Source: JBBRMQ01 sp038230775 (GTDB lineage Bacteria > Acidobacteriota > Thermoanaerobaculia > Gp7-AA8). Taken from it: a DNA stretch of 29,394 nt. Numbering within the stretch: position 1 is the first letter of the stretch; each line of letters begins with the position of its first letter. Under the pieces are notes generated by a model. That model made no database searches. It had not been told where the DNA came from and saw nothing but the letters and a program-made list of their open reading frames with translations. Where the stretch lies: the NCBI GenBank assembly GCA_038230775.1, contig JBBRMQ010000022.1, positions 1-29,394 on the forward strand. The letters run 5' to 3'. Shown in pieces: positions 9,084 to 15,679 of the stretch. The position numbers and the translations under genes are program-made.

Positions 9084-10444
9084 TGAATAAGAGCGAACTT
9101 CAGAGGTTTGCGAAGAACGAGCGTGCGCGATTCGAAGCCGCGCTCAAACAGTTCGTGGAAGTGCCCTCGGTCTCGTCCGAACCGGACCGTCAGCGCGATA
9201 TCCGCCGCTGCGCGGAGCTCGCGGCGCAGACGATCCGCGACTTCGGCGGCGAGCCGAAGATCCTGGAGACCAAAGGGAACCCGATCATTCACGGGCGGTT
9301 CGAGTCACACGCCGGCGCGCCGCGCGTCACCGTGTACAACCACCTCGACGTGCAGCCTGCATCGCGCGAGACCGAGCCGTGGGACAGCGATCCGTTTACA
9401 TTCACGAAAATCGGGGACCGCTATTTCGGCCGCGGAACGACGGACGATAAAGGTCCGGCGCTCACAGCTTTGTGGGGCATCAAGGCTGCGCAGGAGGCAG
9501 GAACAGCGATCAACGCGCAGGTTTTGTGGGAGCTCGAGGAAGAGATCGGATCGCCGAATTTCGAAGCGGCGATGAAAGAGCACGCCGGCGCTCTGGCCAC
9601 AGACTCGGTGATCGTGTCCGACACGATCTGGGTCGCGCGCGACCGCCCCGCCTGTCCCGCGGGGCTGCGAGGTCTCGCCGGATTCGAGTTGTCGCTGGAA
9701 ACCGGAACGACCGATCAGCACTCGGGCGTCACCGGCGGTGCGGCGCGCAATCCGATCGGCGAGTTGATGAAGCTCGTCTCCGAGATGTATGACGCCACGA
9801 CGGGCAAGGTGAAAATCAAAGGCTTCTACGACGATGTCGTGCCGCCGACGAAGCAGGAGTTGAAAGAGTTCGCGGCGTCTGGTTTCACCGTCAGGAAATT
9901 CAAGAAGGATCATCAGTTCAAGTCGATCCGCACCGAAGATGCACTCGAGTTGATGAAGCGTGTCTGGGCGATGCCGACGATGGAGATCCACGGCGTCGTC
10001 GGCGGCTACACCGGTCCCGGCATCAAGACCGTGATCCCTCCGAGCGCCACGGTGAAGGTGTCGTGCCGCCTGGTGCCGAAGCAGGACCCGAAGAAGATCA
10101 TGAAGCTCGTGCGCAACTTCGTGAAGGGGCGCAACCGCGACGTCAAGGTGACGGACGAGTCGATGATGCAGCCGTACAAGGCGCCCGTCACGGGACCGTT
10201 GGCCGAGGCGGTGAAGAGTGCGATGAAGTTCGCGTTCGGGAGGGAGCCGGTCTTCGTGCGCGAGGGCGGTTCGATCGGCGCGGTCATCTCGATGGAGCGC
10301 TTTCTCAAGTGCCCGGTCATGTTTCTCGGCCTCTCGCTTCCCGAGCACGGCTACCACGCCCCGAACGAGAACTACGACTGGCAGCAGGCGAGCGGCGGAA
10401 TGGTGGCGTTCGCGAGGTATTTCGAGGAAGTGGCGGCTTTGTGA
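9083..10444 (+). CDS. M20-family dipeptidase (CNDP/Dug1-like metallopeptidase)
   Basis: 453-residue di-zinc or di-manganese peptidase with no signal peptide, so probably cytoplasmic. Metal and catalytic motifs are intact: NHLDVQP with H87; GRGTTDDKG with D121 as likely bridging ligand; LEEEIGS with E153 as general base and E154 as metal ligand; a later D in VIVSDTIW; and the last His in LPEHGYHAPNENY. The layout and length match the carnosinase/Cys-Gly dipeptidase branch rather than ArgE or DapE. The ATG shares one base with the ggt stop (TGATG), so the two are surely cotranscribed. Hydrolysis of Cys-Gly or other dipeptides left by GGT is a reasonable but untested role. Confidence 0.92.
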   Translation: MNKSELQRFAKNERARFEAALKQFVEVPSVSSEPDRQRDIRRCAELAAQTIRDFGGEPKILETKGNPIIHGRFESHAGAPRVTVYNHLDVQPASRETEPWDSDPFTFTKIGDRYFGRGTTDDKGPALTALWGIKAAQEAGTAINAQVLWELEEEIGSPNFEAAMKEHAGALATDSVIVSDTIWVARDRPACPAGLRGLAGFELSLETGTTDQHSGVTGGAARNPIGELMKLVSEMYDATTGKVKIKGFYDDVVPPTKQELKEFAASGFTVRKFKKDHQFKSIRTEDALELMKRVWAMPTMEIHGVVGGYTGPGIKTVIPPSATVKVSCRLVPKQDPKKIMKLVRNFVKGRNRDVKVTDESMMQPYKAPVTGPLAEAVKSAMKFAFGREPVFVREGGSIGAVISMERFLKCPVMFLGLSLPEHGYHAPNENYDWQQASGGMVAFARYFEEVAAL

Positions 10445-10452
10445 GTAAGTGG

Positions 10453-10516
10453 TTCTGTGTGGGGACCGGCTTCAGCCGGTCACGGCCGACCGGCTGAAGC
10501 CGGTCCTCACACAGAA
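10453..10516. repeat. REP-like hairpin, family 1 (GACCGGCTGAAGCCGGTC core)
   Basis: Two 29-nt arms (10453-10481 and 10488-10516) are complementary except for one G-U pair, with a 6-nt loop at 10482-10487. Each arm contains a near-palindrome GACCGGCT(T/G)(C/A)AGCCGGTC flanked by a GTGTGAGG-type end. It lies between the convergent ends of the M20 and GHL10 genes and could act as a bidirectional transcript end, though there is no T tract. A second copy with the same 25-6-25 core layout is at 13131-13186. Confidence 0.85.
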
Positions 10517-10526
10517 ACCGCGCAAG

Positions 10527-10606
10527 GGTTGTAAGGCCTTAGACTGGTAGAACGAGCGGAACGCTCACCGAGTAACGGAGGCCGCTGGTCCTACGGCCTT
10601 ACAGCC
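10527..10606. repeat. Second inverted-repeat element between the convergent genes
   Basis: The ends match as inverted repeats: GGTTGTAAGGCC at 10527-10538 against GGCCTTACAGCC at 10595-10606 (one G-U). The 56-nt interior contains a perfect small hairpin GAGCG-GAA-CGCTC (10554-10566). Together with the hairpin just upstream, this accounts for nearly all of the 169-bp gap 10445-10613; I see no gene in it. Confidence 0.65.
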
Positions 10607-10613
10607 TTACTCT

Positions 10614-11747
10614 TCAGGGCCCTATCGCGCGCATCAACACGTCATTCACGCCGCCGGCATTCGACATCAACGTCCGCGCGCTGAAGAGAATGAACCCCAC
10701 CGCGCCGTCATCCTCGCGCACCAGCTTGATCTGCCGCGCGAACTCGTCGGCCCCCACGCGGCCTACGCGATTGACGCTCATGCCCGCGACGATGCCGCGT
10801 CCCATGCGGTCCTGCCGCGTCCACCAATGCAGCAGTGCCGGGAAGCTCTGCTCCCGTTTCTCGATCGGCCAGTAGAGTTGCGGCGCGAGGTAGTCGACCC
10901 ATCCGCGGCGAAGCCATAGCCGCGAGTCGGAGTAGATCGCCTCGTACGAGTCGAGCCCCTTGATCTGGCGCGGATAGCCCGGACGCCAGATGCCGAATGG
11001 GCTGATACCCACTTCGACGTTCGGCTTGATCGACTTCACGCTCGTGTAGAGGTTCTGCACGAATCGATTGATGTTGTCGCGGCGCCAGTCATCCTTCGAC
11101 ATGCCCGCGCCGTACTGGCGATACGTCGCGTCGTCTGGAAACTCGAGGTTGTTTTCCGGATACGGGTAGAAGTAGTCGTCCATGTGCACGCCGTCGATGT
11201 CGTAGCGACGGGCGACATCGGCGACAACATCGAGCGCGCGCTTCTGCACGTCCGGATCGCCGGGATCCATCCACACGAAGCGGCCGTAGGGATAGGAGCG
11301 CAAGGTGGTGGTCGCGTTGCCGCGGAACGGGTTGAACCACGCGTGAAGCTCGATGCCGCGCGCATGCGCTTCTGCAACGGCGAAGGCCAGCGGATCGTAG
11401 CCGGGGTCCTGACCGATCGTGCCGGTGAGGAACTCTGACCACGGCTCGAGCTGTGACGGGTAGAGCGCGTCCGCCATCGGCCGCACCTGGAGAAAAACGG
11501 CATTGAGATGGAGCGCGGAGACGCGGTCGAGGATCGCGATGAGCTCCTGCTTCTGCTGATCGGCGGTGAGGTCTTTTCGCGACGGCCAGTCGAGATTCGT
11601 GACGCTGGCGACCCAGACGCCGCGGAGCTCCCGGGCGCGATGCGGCTTCGGATTGAGGGAAACGCATGCCGACACGACGAGTAGCGTCAGTGGAAAAATG
11701 TGGACAGTGGTGGAGATTAGTGGTAAAAACCGACATCGAAGCCACAA
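10614..11747 (-). CDS. GHL10/DUF187-family glycosyl-hydrolase-like lipoprotein (DigH/YngK-like)
   Basis: About 377 residues. The N terminus looks like a lipoprotein signal: RCR, a hydrophobic run, then VSAC as lipobox. The GHL10 domain starts at ELRGVWVASVTNLDWPS and includes LNAVFLQVRP, GIELHAWFNPFRG and the family-typical HMDDYFYPYP (188-195). E. coli YddW, renamed DigH, belongs to this family and is an outer-membrane lipoprotein that trims peptide-free glycan strands at the divisome. Position head to head with the dcw operon suits a similar role here, but this is inference. The start is uncertain: no ATG/GTG precedes the signal peptide closely; I chose TTG at 11747. ATG at 11771 would overlap mraZ, and GTG at 11675 would lose the signal peptide. 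Confidence 0.8.
   Translation of the reverse strand: MWLRCRFLPLISTTVHIFPLTLLVVSACVSLNPKPHRARELRGVWVASVTNLDWPSRKDLTADQQKQELIAILDRVSALHLNAVFLQVRPMADALYPSQLEPWSEFLTGTIGQDPGYDPLAFAVAEAHARGIELHAWFNPFRGNATTTLRSYPYGRFVWMDPGDPDVQKRALDVVADVARRYDIDGVHMDDYFYPYPENNLEFPDDATYRQYGAGMSKDDWRRDNINRFVQNLYTSVKSIKPNVEVGISPFGIWRPGYPRQIKGLDSYEAIYSDSRLWLRRGWVDYLAPQLYWPIEKREQSFPALLHWWTRQDRMGRGIVAGMSVNRVGRVGADEFARQIKLVREDDGAVGFILFSARTLMSNAGGVNDVLMRAIGP
11690..11723 (+). promoter_or_regulatory. MraZ operator: four GTGG boxes at 10-bp spacing
   Basis: GTGGA, GTGGA, GTGGA and GTGGT begin at 11690, 11700, 11710 and 11720, each separated by a 5-nt spacer. E. coli MraZ is known to bind TGGG-type pentamers spaced by 5 bp upstream of its own gene, so the spacing and position (29 bp before the mraZ start) match an autoregulatory operator. 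The boxes cover the -35 element and spacer of the promoter below, which predicts repression. They also lie inside the signal-peptide codons of the opposite GHL10 gene. Confidence 0.85.
11701..11729 (+). promoter_or_regulatory. Sigma70-type promoter of the dcw operon
   Basis: TGGACA (11701-11706, 5 of 6 to consensus) and TAAAAA (11724-11729, 4 of 6) are separated by exactly 17 nt. Transcription would start near 11736, giving a leader of roughly 15 nt to the mraZ ATG. The overlap with the GTGG boxes supports the call. It is read by eye only. Confidence 0.6.
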
Positions 11748-11751
11748 AATT

Positions 11752-12204
11752 ATGGAACTCAGCGTCCTCATGGGCCACGCGCCCGCTCGAGTCGACGAAA
11801 AGGGTCGACTCAAAGTCCCGGCTGATTTCCGGAAGCTCATTGAAGACAAGTATGGCTCAGATTGCTTCATCACATCGACCGATGGCGAGCGCGCGATGAT
11901 TTATCCGCTCCCCGTCTGGTACGACTTTCAGGCCCGGCTGGCGAAAGTTCCCTCAACGTCGGTGGCCAAGACGAAGCTGCTGGAGCGCGTTAATTACTAC
12001 GGCCAGGCGGCGACGATCGACACCCAGGGCCGCGTCCTGGTGCCGGCGGTTCTGCGCAACGTCGCCGGCATCGCTGAGGACGTGGTCGTCCTCGGTAACA
12101 CCGACCATCTGATCGTGTGGAGCGAAGAGCGGATCCAGAAGCGCTTCGCGAAGAATCCGATGACCGCGGAAGACATGAAGGAGTTGGAGCTGCATGGCGT
12201 GTAG
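11752..12204 (+). CDS. mraZ: Transcriptional regulator MraZ
   Basis: First gene of the dcw operon. MraZ is a DNA-binding protein with two AbrB/SpoVT-like repeats that assembles into rings and controls its own operon. Both repeats are visible: VDEKGRLKVPADFR and IDTQGRVLVPAVLR. The length from ATG at 11752 is 150 residues; ATG at 11770 gives 144 residues. Compared with known MraZ proteins the DxKGR motif normally sits near residue 11, which falls between the two options (15 or 9); neither has a good ribosome site. A matching operator lies just upstream. rsmH follows after 3 nt. Confidence 0.95.
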   Translation: MELSVLMGHAPARVDEKGRLKVPADFRKLIEDKYGSDCFITSTDGERAMIYPLPVWYDFQARLAKVPSTSVAKTKLLERVNYYGQAATIDTQGRVLVPAVLRNVAGIAEDVVVLGNTDHLIVWSEERIQKRFAKNPMTAEDMKELELHGV

Positions 12205-12207
12205 ACC

Positions 12208-13122
12208 ATGCACGAGTCCGTTCTTTTACAAGAGGTGCTCGAGTTTCTCGAGCCGAATCGCGCAGACGGGACGCTCGTCGACGCGACGATCGGGTTAGGC
12301 GGACACGCGGAAGCGCTCCTCGAGCGCAACCCGCAGATCCGGCTCCTCGGAATCGATCGCGATCCGGCGGCGCTCGAGGCAACGCGCGAGCGGCTGAAGA
12401 AGTTCGGGAACCGCGTGACGCTCGCGAGAGGGCGGCACGAGCAGCTCATTGACATTCTGAAGCAGCACGACATCACGGCGATCAGCGGATTGCTCGCGGA
12501 CCTCGGCGTCTCGTCGATGCAGCTCGATCAGGCGGAGCGGGGCTTCTCGTTTCGTTTCGACGCGCCGCTCGACATGCGCATGGGTCCCGACAGCCGTACG
12601 GCGGCGGAGCTGGTGAACACGCTCGACGAAGTGGAGCTCGGGAAGATCATCCGCGAGTTCGGCGAAGAGCCGATGGCCAAACGCATCGCGGCAGCGATCA
12701 TCGGGGCGCGACCGGTCGAGACGACGACCCAGCTCGTGGCGGCGATCCGCAGTGTGAAGAAGTCGAAGCCGCACGAGATCGATCCCTCGACGCTGACGTT
12801 CCAGGCGCTTCGCATCGCTGCGAATGAGGAGCTGATCGGGCTCGATCCTTTTGTGACCGACGCGGTGGAGATGCTCGAGCCGGGCGCGCGTATCGCGGTG
12901 ATCGCGTTCCACTCACTCGAGGATCGGATCATCAAGCGCGCATTGCGGCGGCTCGAAGGGGAGTGCACATGCCCACCCGGTCTGCCGGTGTGCGCATGCG
13001 GAAAGATCGAGCGCGTGGTGATCCTGACGAAACATCCGGTCACTGCTTCAGAAGAAGAGATTCGAAGGAATCCAAGATCGCGCAGCGCGAAGTTGCGTGT
13101 CGCGGAGCGGTTGGAAGTGTGA
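12208..13122 (+). CDS. rsmH: 16S rRNA (cytosine-1402-N4)-methyltransferase
   Basis: SAM-dependent enzyme (formerly MraW) that methylates C1402 in the ribosomal P site; by long-standing synteny it is the second dcw gene. It has 304 residues with SAM-binding DATIGLGGH (25-33), ADLGVSSMQLD and RGFSFRFDAPLDMRM, typical of the family. A Cys cluster (C253, C255, C262, C264) in ECTCPPGLPVCACGK near the C terminus is also common in RsmH. The ATG follows the mraZ stop by 3 nt. The last codons and the TGA at 13120-13122 overlap a partial copy (13117-13127) of the family 1 repeat, so the extreme C terminus (LEV) may have been shaped by that insertion. Confidence 0.97.
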   Translation: MHESVLLQEVLEFLEPNRADGTLVDATIGLGGHAEALLERNPQIRLLGIDRDPAALEATRERLKKFGNRVTLARGRHEQLIDILKQHDITAISGLLADLGVSSMQLDQAERGFSFRFDAPLDMRMGPDSRTAAELVNTLDEVELGKIIREFGEEPMAKRIAAAIIGARPVETTTQLVAAIRSVKKSKPHEIDPSTLTFQALRIAANEELIGLDPFVTDAVEMLEPGARIAVIAFHSLEDRIIKRALRRLEGECTCPPGLPVCACGKIERVVILTKHPVTASEEEIRRNPRSRSAKLRVAERLEV

Positions 13123-13204
13123 GGACCAGAGTGTGAGGACCGGCTCCAGCCGGTCGAAGGTGACCGGCTGAAGCCGGTCCTCACACTGAAGCCGGTCCTC
13201 ACAC
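13117..13204. repeat. REP-like hairpin, family 1, second copy with extra end fragments
   Basis: The central hairpin has arms 13131-13155 and 13162-13186 (25 nt, one mismatch) and a 6-nt loop, as in the copy at 10457-10512. On the left an extra GTGTGAGGACC (13117-13127) and on the right an extra TGAAGCCGGTCCTCACAC (13187-13204) repeat the arm ends. The left fragment runs through the rsmH stop codon. It separates rsmH from ftsL and could attenuate or stabilise the transcript. Confidence 0.85.
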
Positions 13205-13222
13205 CGGTACGGAGCGGCGAAG

Positions 13223-13348
13223 CAAGGGTGAAGGTTGGGGAAGGGTGGGCGTGGCGTGGAGGCCGGGACTCGGGAGGGGTGGAGCGTGGGGCGTGGGTGT
13301 GAGTGGAAAGTATTCGGCGGCCCGCATGTAGGCAAATCTTCACCCTTG
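13223..13348. repeat. G-rich spacer bounded by 11-bp inverted repeats, upstream of ftsL
   Basis: CAAGGGTGAAG (13223-13233) and its exact complement (13338-13348) bracket a spacer of 104 nt. The plus strand has nine runs of three or more G between 13226 and 13297, and includes loosely repeated 7-mers (GTGGAGC, GTGGGGC, GTGGGTG at 13279-13299). It could form a long stem or G-quadruplex-like structure. A small hairpin CCGCT-TCG-AGCGG (13354-13366) follows just before the ftsL ATG. I see no gene in 13123-13373. Confidence 0.6.
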
Positions 13349-13373
13349 TTTGTCCGCTTCGAGCGGCAAACAC

Positions 13374-13748
13374 ATGTACGCACAGAGGAAGCCCATCGAG
13401 AACGTTCACATCGTTCGGGAGCGCGACCGACAGCGCTCGCGTGAGCTTCTGGCTGTCCTCGTGGTCGGCATCCCGATCGCGCTCTTCCTGCTGCTGTTCA
13501 CCTGGCAGAATCTGGAGACGATCCGGTTAGGCCACGAAGCGACTGCGCTCCAGAAGCAGCGCAAGCAGCTCGAGACCTCGAACAAGTCCCTGCAGTTCGA
13601 GCTCGACCGCCTGACGTCGCTGCACCTCGTGGAACAGAAAGCGACCGCGCTCGGATTCGAGCGCACCGATCCTCGCGCGATCGTGATGGTCCAGCGCGCT
13701 TCTGACAACCGACAACCGACAACCGACAACGCGCGGAGCGCCCGTTGA
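13374..13748 (+). CDS. ftsL: Cell division protein FtsL-like
   Basis: Small bitopic divisome protein that with FtsB-like partners and FtsQ activates FtsW-FtsI. Its 124 residues have a basic N terminus (about 1-24), one transmembrane helix (about 25-43, LLAVLVVGIPIALFLLLFT) and a predicted coiled coil (about 46-85, with EATALQKQRKQLETSNKSLQFELDRL), followed by a short globular end. Family sequence identity is low, so the call rests on topology and on position between rsmH and ftsI. I chose ATG 13374; a TTG at 13350 is in frame. The last 15 residues (SDNRQPTTDN and onward) are encoded mostly by a 4 x 7-bp repeat and are probably an appended tail. The stop overlaps the ftsI TTG. Confidence 0.88.
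   Translation: MYAQRKPIENVHIVRERDRQRSRELLAVLVVGIPIALFLLLFTWQNLETIRLGHEATALQKQRKQLETSNKSLQFELDRLTSLHLVEQKATALGFERTDPRAIVMVQRASDNRQPTTDNARSAR
13703..13730 (+). repeat. Heptad array, 4 x 7 bp (CGACAAC), at ftsL 3' end
   Basis: Units TGACAAC, CGACAAC, CGACAAC and CGACAAC run without gaps. Because three units equal seven codons, the array encodes the low-complexity peptide DNRQPTTDN at the FtsL C terminus. Confidence 0.95.
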
Positions 13749-15679
13749 GTCTCCAGCAACGTCGCCTCTTGCAGCTCTTTGCGTTTCTCGCCGCGTGGGG
13801 CGTGGTGATCGTCGCACGTCTCGCGCAGGTCCAGATCGTGCGCCACGACGACTACGTGTTGAAAGCGCAGCGGCAGCAGGAGCGCACGTTGCCTCTCGCT
13901 CCCGTTCGCGGATCGATCCTCGATGCGCGCGGCCGGATCCTGGCCGAGAGTGTCGCAGCGGTTTCGATCTACGCCGATCCGCAGGCGATCACCAACCTGC
14001 GCGCGACCGCCGGCGCACTGGCCGCGGTTCCCGGAATCGGCCTCACCGCGAAACAGATCCAGCAGAAGCTCGGCTCCGACGGCGGTTTCGTTTGGCTCGC
14101 GCGGCAGCTTCCCGCCGAATCGGGAGAGATCGCGCGCAGGCTCAAGCTGCCCGGTTTGTATTTTCTCGATGAGCATCGGCGCACCTATCCGCGCGCGACG
14201 CTCGCCGCCAACGTTGTCGGATACGTCGGTCTCGACGGCGAAGGCCTGGCCGGAATCGAGCACGCGTTCGACTCGAAGGTTCGCGGCCGCGCGGGACGCG
14301 TGACGCTGCTCCGCGACGCAAAACGCGGCATGTACCTCGTCGGCGGGGAAGGCAACAACCGACCGATCGACGGCGACTCCGTCGCGCTGACCATCGACTC
14401 CGTCGTGCAGTTCATCACCGAGCGCGCGCTGGAGAAAGCGGTTCAGAAATACAACGCCGGCGCCGGCACCGCGATCGTGATGAATCCGTCCGACGGCGCG
14501 GTGCTGGCGATGGCGTCGTACCCCACGTTCGATCCGAATCACTTCCGCGACTACGGTCCCGATGCCTGGCGCAACCGCACCGTGCAGGACATGTACGAGC
14601 CGGGCTCGACGTTCAAGATCGTTACGGCTTCCGCGGCGTTGGAAGAAGGTCTGGTCACCCCATCGCAGATGCTCGATTGCGGCAACGGCGTGATCCAGAT
14701 CGGCAACACCACCATCCACGAGCACGGTGGTGCGCAATACGCGATGCTCAGCTTCGAGGACGTGATGGTCCATTCCTCGAACGTCGGCACCATCCGCGTC
14801 GGCCTCTCCCTCGGGCAGGACCGCTTCTATCGCTACATCAAGCAATTCGGGTTCGGCGAGCGCACCGGCATCGAGTTGCCGGGAGAGACTCCGGGCAAAG
14901 TGCGGCGAACGCAGCTCTGGTCGCAGCTCTCGAACGCCAGCATCTCGATCGGACAGGAGATCGCGGTGACTCCGTTGCAGGTGGCCACAGCGATCGCCAC
15001 GGTTGCAAACGGCGGCGAGCGCGTGGCGCCGCACGTCATCGACCACGTCGTCGATCCACAGGGGAACGTCATCGGCCGATCGCAGCGCGCCGCACCGGTG
15101 CGCGTGATCTCGGAGAAAACGGCCGCGGTCTTGAACGAGATTCTGAAATCCGTCGTGGCGCGCGGAACCGGAGCGAAAGCAGCGCTGCCCGAACACGTCG
15201 TCGCAGGAAAGACAGGCACCGCCCAGAAGGCCGTCCGCGGCGGATACTCGCCCGACCGCGTCGTCGCGTCGTTCGGCGGATACGTGCCGGCCGACCGGCC
15301 GCGGCTCGTGATCCTCGTCGTGGTGGACGATCCGAAAGGCGCGCAATATGGCGGCGAGATTGCCGCGCCGGCCTTCAAGGAAATTGCCGAGGCGTCGCTC
15401 CGGTACCTGGGTGTGGCGCCGTCGGTCCCCGCTCGAACCATCAACGCTGCCGCGCCGTTGCTGGCCGCGTTTTCGCAACGGAAAAGTAGTCGAACGGACG
15501 CGGGAGTTCCGGACGTTACGGGGCTCGATGTACGGGCGGCGGTGGCAAGCGCGACGGCTGCCGGATTTCGCGTTCGAACCTTCGGGAGCGGAGTGGTCCA
15601 ATCACAAATTCCAATGCCGGGCGGCCTTCTGCCGGAAGACCGTCTACTGACTCTTCGCCTGAACGAGGTGGTTCGGTGA
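13745..15679 (+). CDS. ftsI: Septal penicillin-binding protein (class B, FtsI/PBP2x/SpoVD-like) with PASTA domain
   Basis: Septal D,D-transpeptidase that crosslinks new peptidoglycan together with FtsW. It has 644 residues: an N-terminal membrane anchor (about 9-30), a PBP dimerisation domain beginning near RGSILDARGRILAES, and the transpeptidase domain with STFK (S288 nucleophile, K291), SSN (344-346) and KTG (489-491). The C terminus (about 583-643) has PDVTGLDVRAAVASATAAGF and resembles a single PASTA domain. I chose the TTG at 13745: it overlaps the ftsL stop (TTGA), GGAG at 13735-13738 lies 6 nt upstream, and it places the membrane helix at the N terminus. The stop overlaps murE's GTG. 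Confidence 0.96.
   Translation: MSLQQRRLLQLFAFLAAWGVVIVARLAQVQIVRHDDYVLKAQRQQERTLPLAPVRGSILDARGRILAESVAAVSIYADPQAITNLRATAGALAAVPGIGLTAKQIQQKLGSDGGFVWLARQLPAESGEIARRLKLPGLYFLDEHRRTYPRATLAANVVGYVGLDGEGLAGIEHAFDSKVRGRAGRVTLLRDAKRGMYLVGGEGNNRPIDGDSVALTIDSVVQFITERALEKAVQKYNAGAGTAIVMNPSDGAVLAMASYPTFDPNHFRDYGPDAWRNRTVQDMYEPGSTFKIVTASAALEEGLVTPSQMLDCGNGVIQIGNTTIHEHGGAQYAMLSFEDVMVHSSNVGTIRVGLSLGQDRFYRYIKQFGFGERTGIELPGETPGKVRRTQLWSQLSNASISIGQEIAVTPLQVATAIATVANGGERVAPHVIDHVVDPQGNVIGRSQRAAPVRVISEKTAAVLNEILKSVVARGTGAKAALPEHVVAGKTGTAQKAVRGGYSPDRVVASFGGYVPADRPRLVILVVVDDPKGAQYGGEIAAPAFKEIAEASLRYLGVAPSVPARTINAAAPLLAAFSQRKSSRTDAGVPDVTGLDVRAAVASATAAGFRVRTFGSGVVQSQIPMPGGLLPEDRLLTLRLNEVVR

Noticed and set aside
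13406..15601. A very long open frame (731 codons) on the minus strand opposite ftsI
   Set aside because: It is the antisense shadow of ftsI in GC-rich DNA: compositionally biased His/Arg-rich translation, no motifs, and ftsI on the other strand has all PBP motifs.
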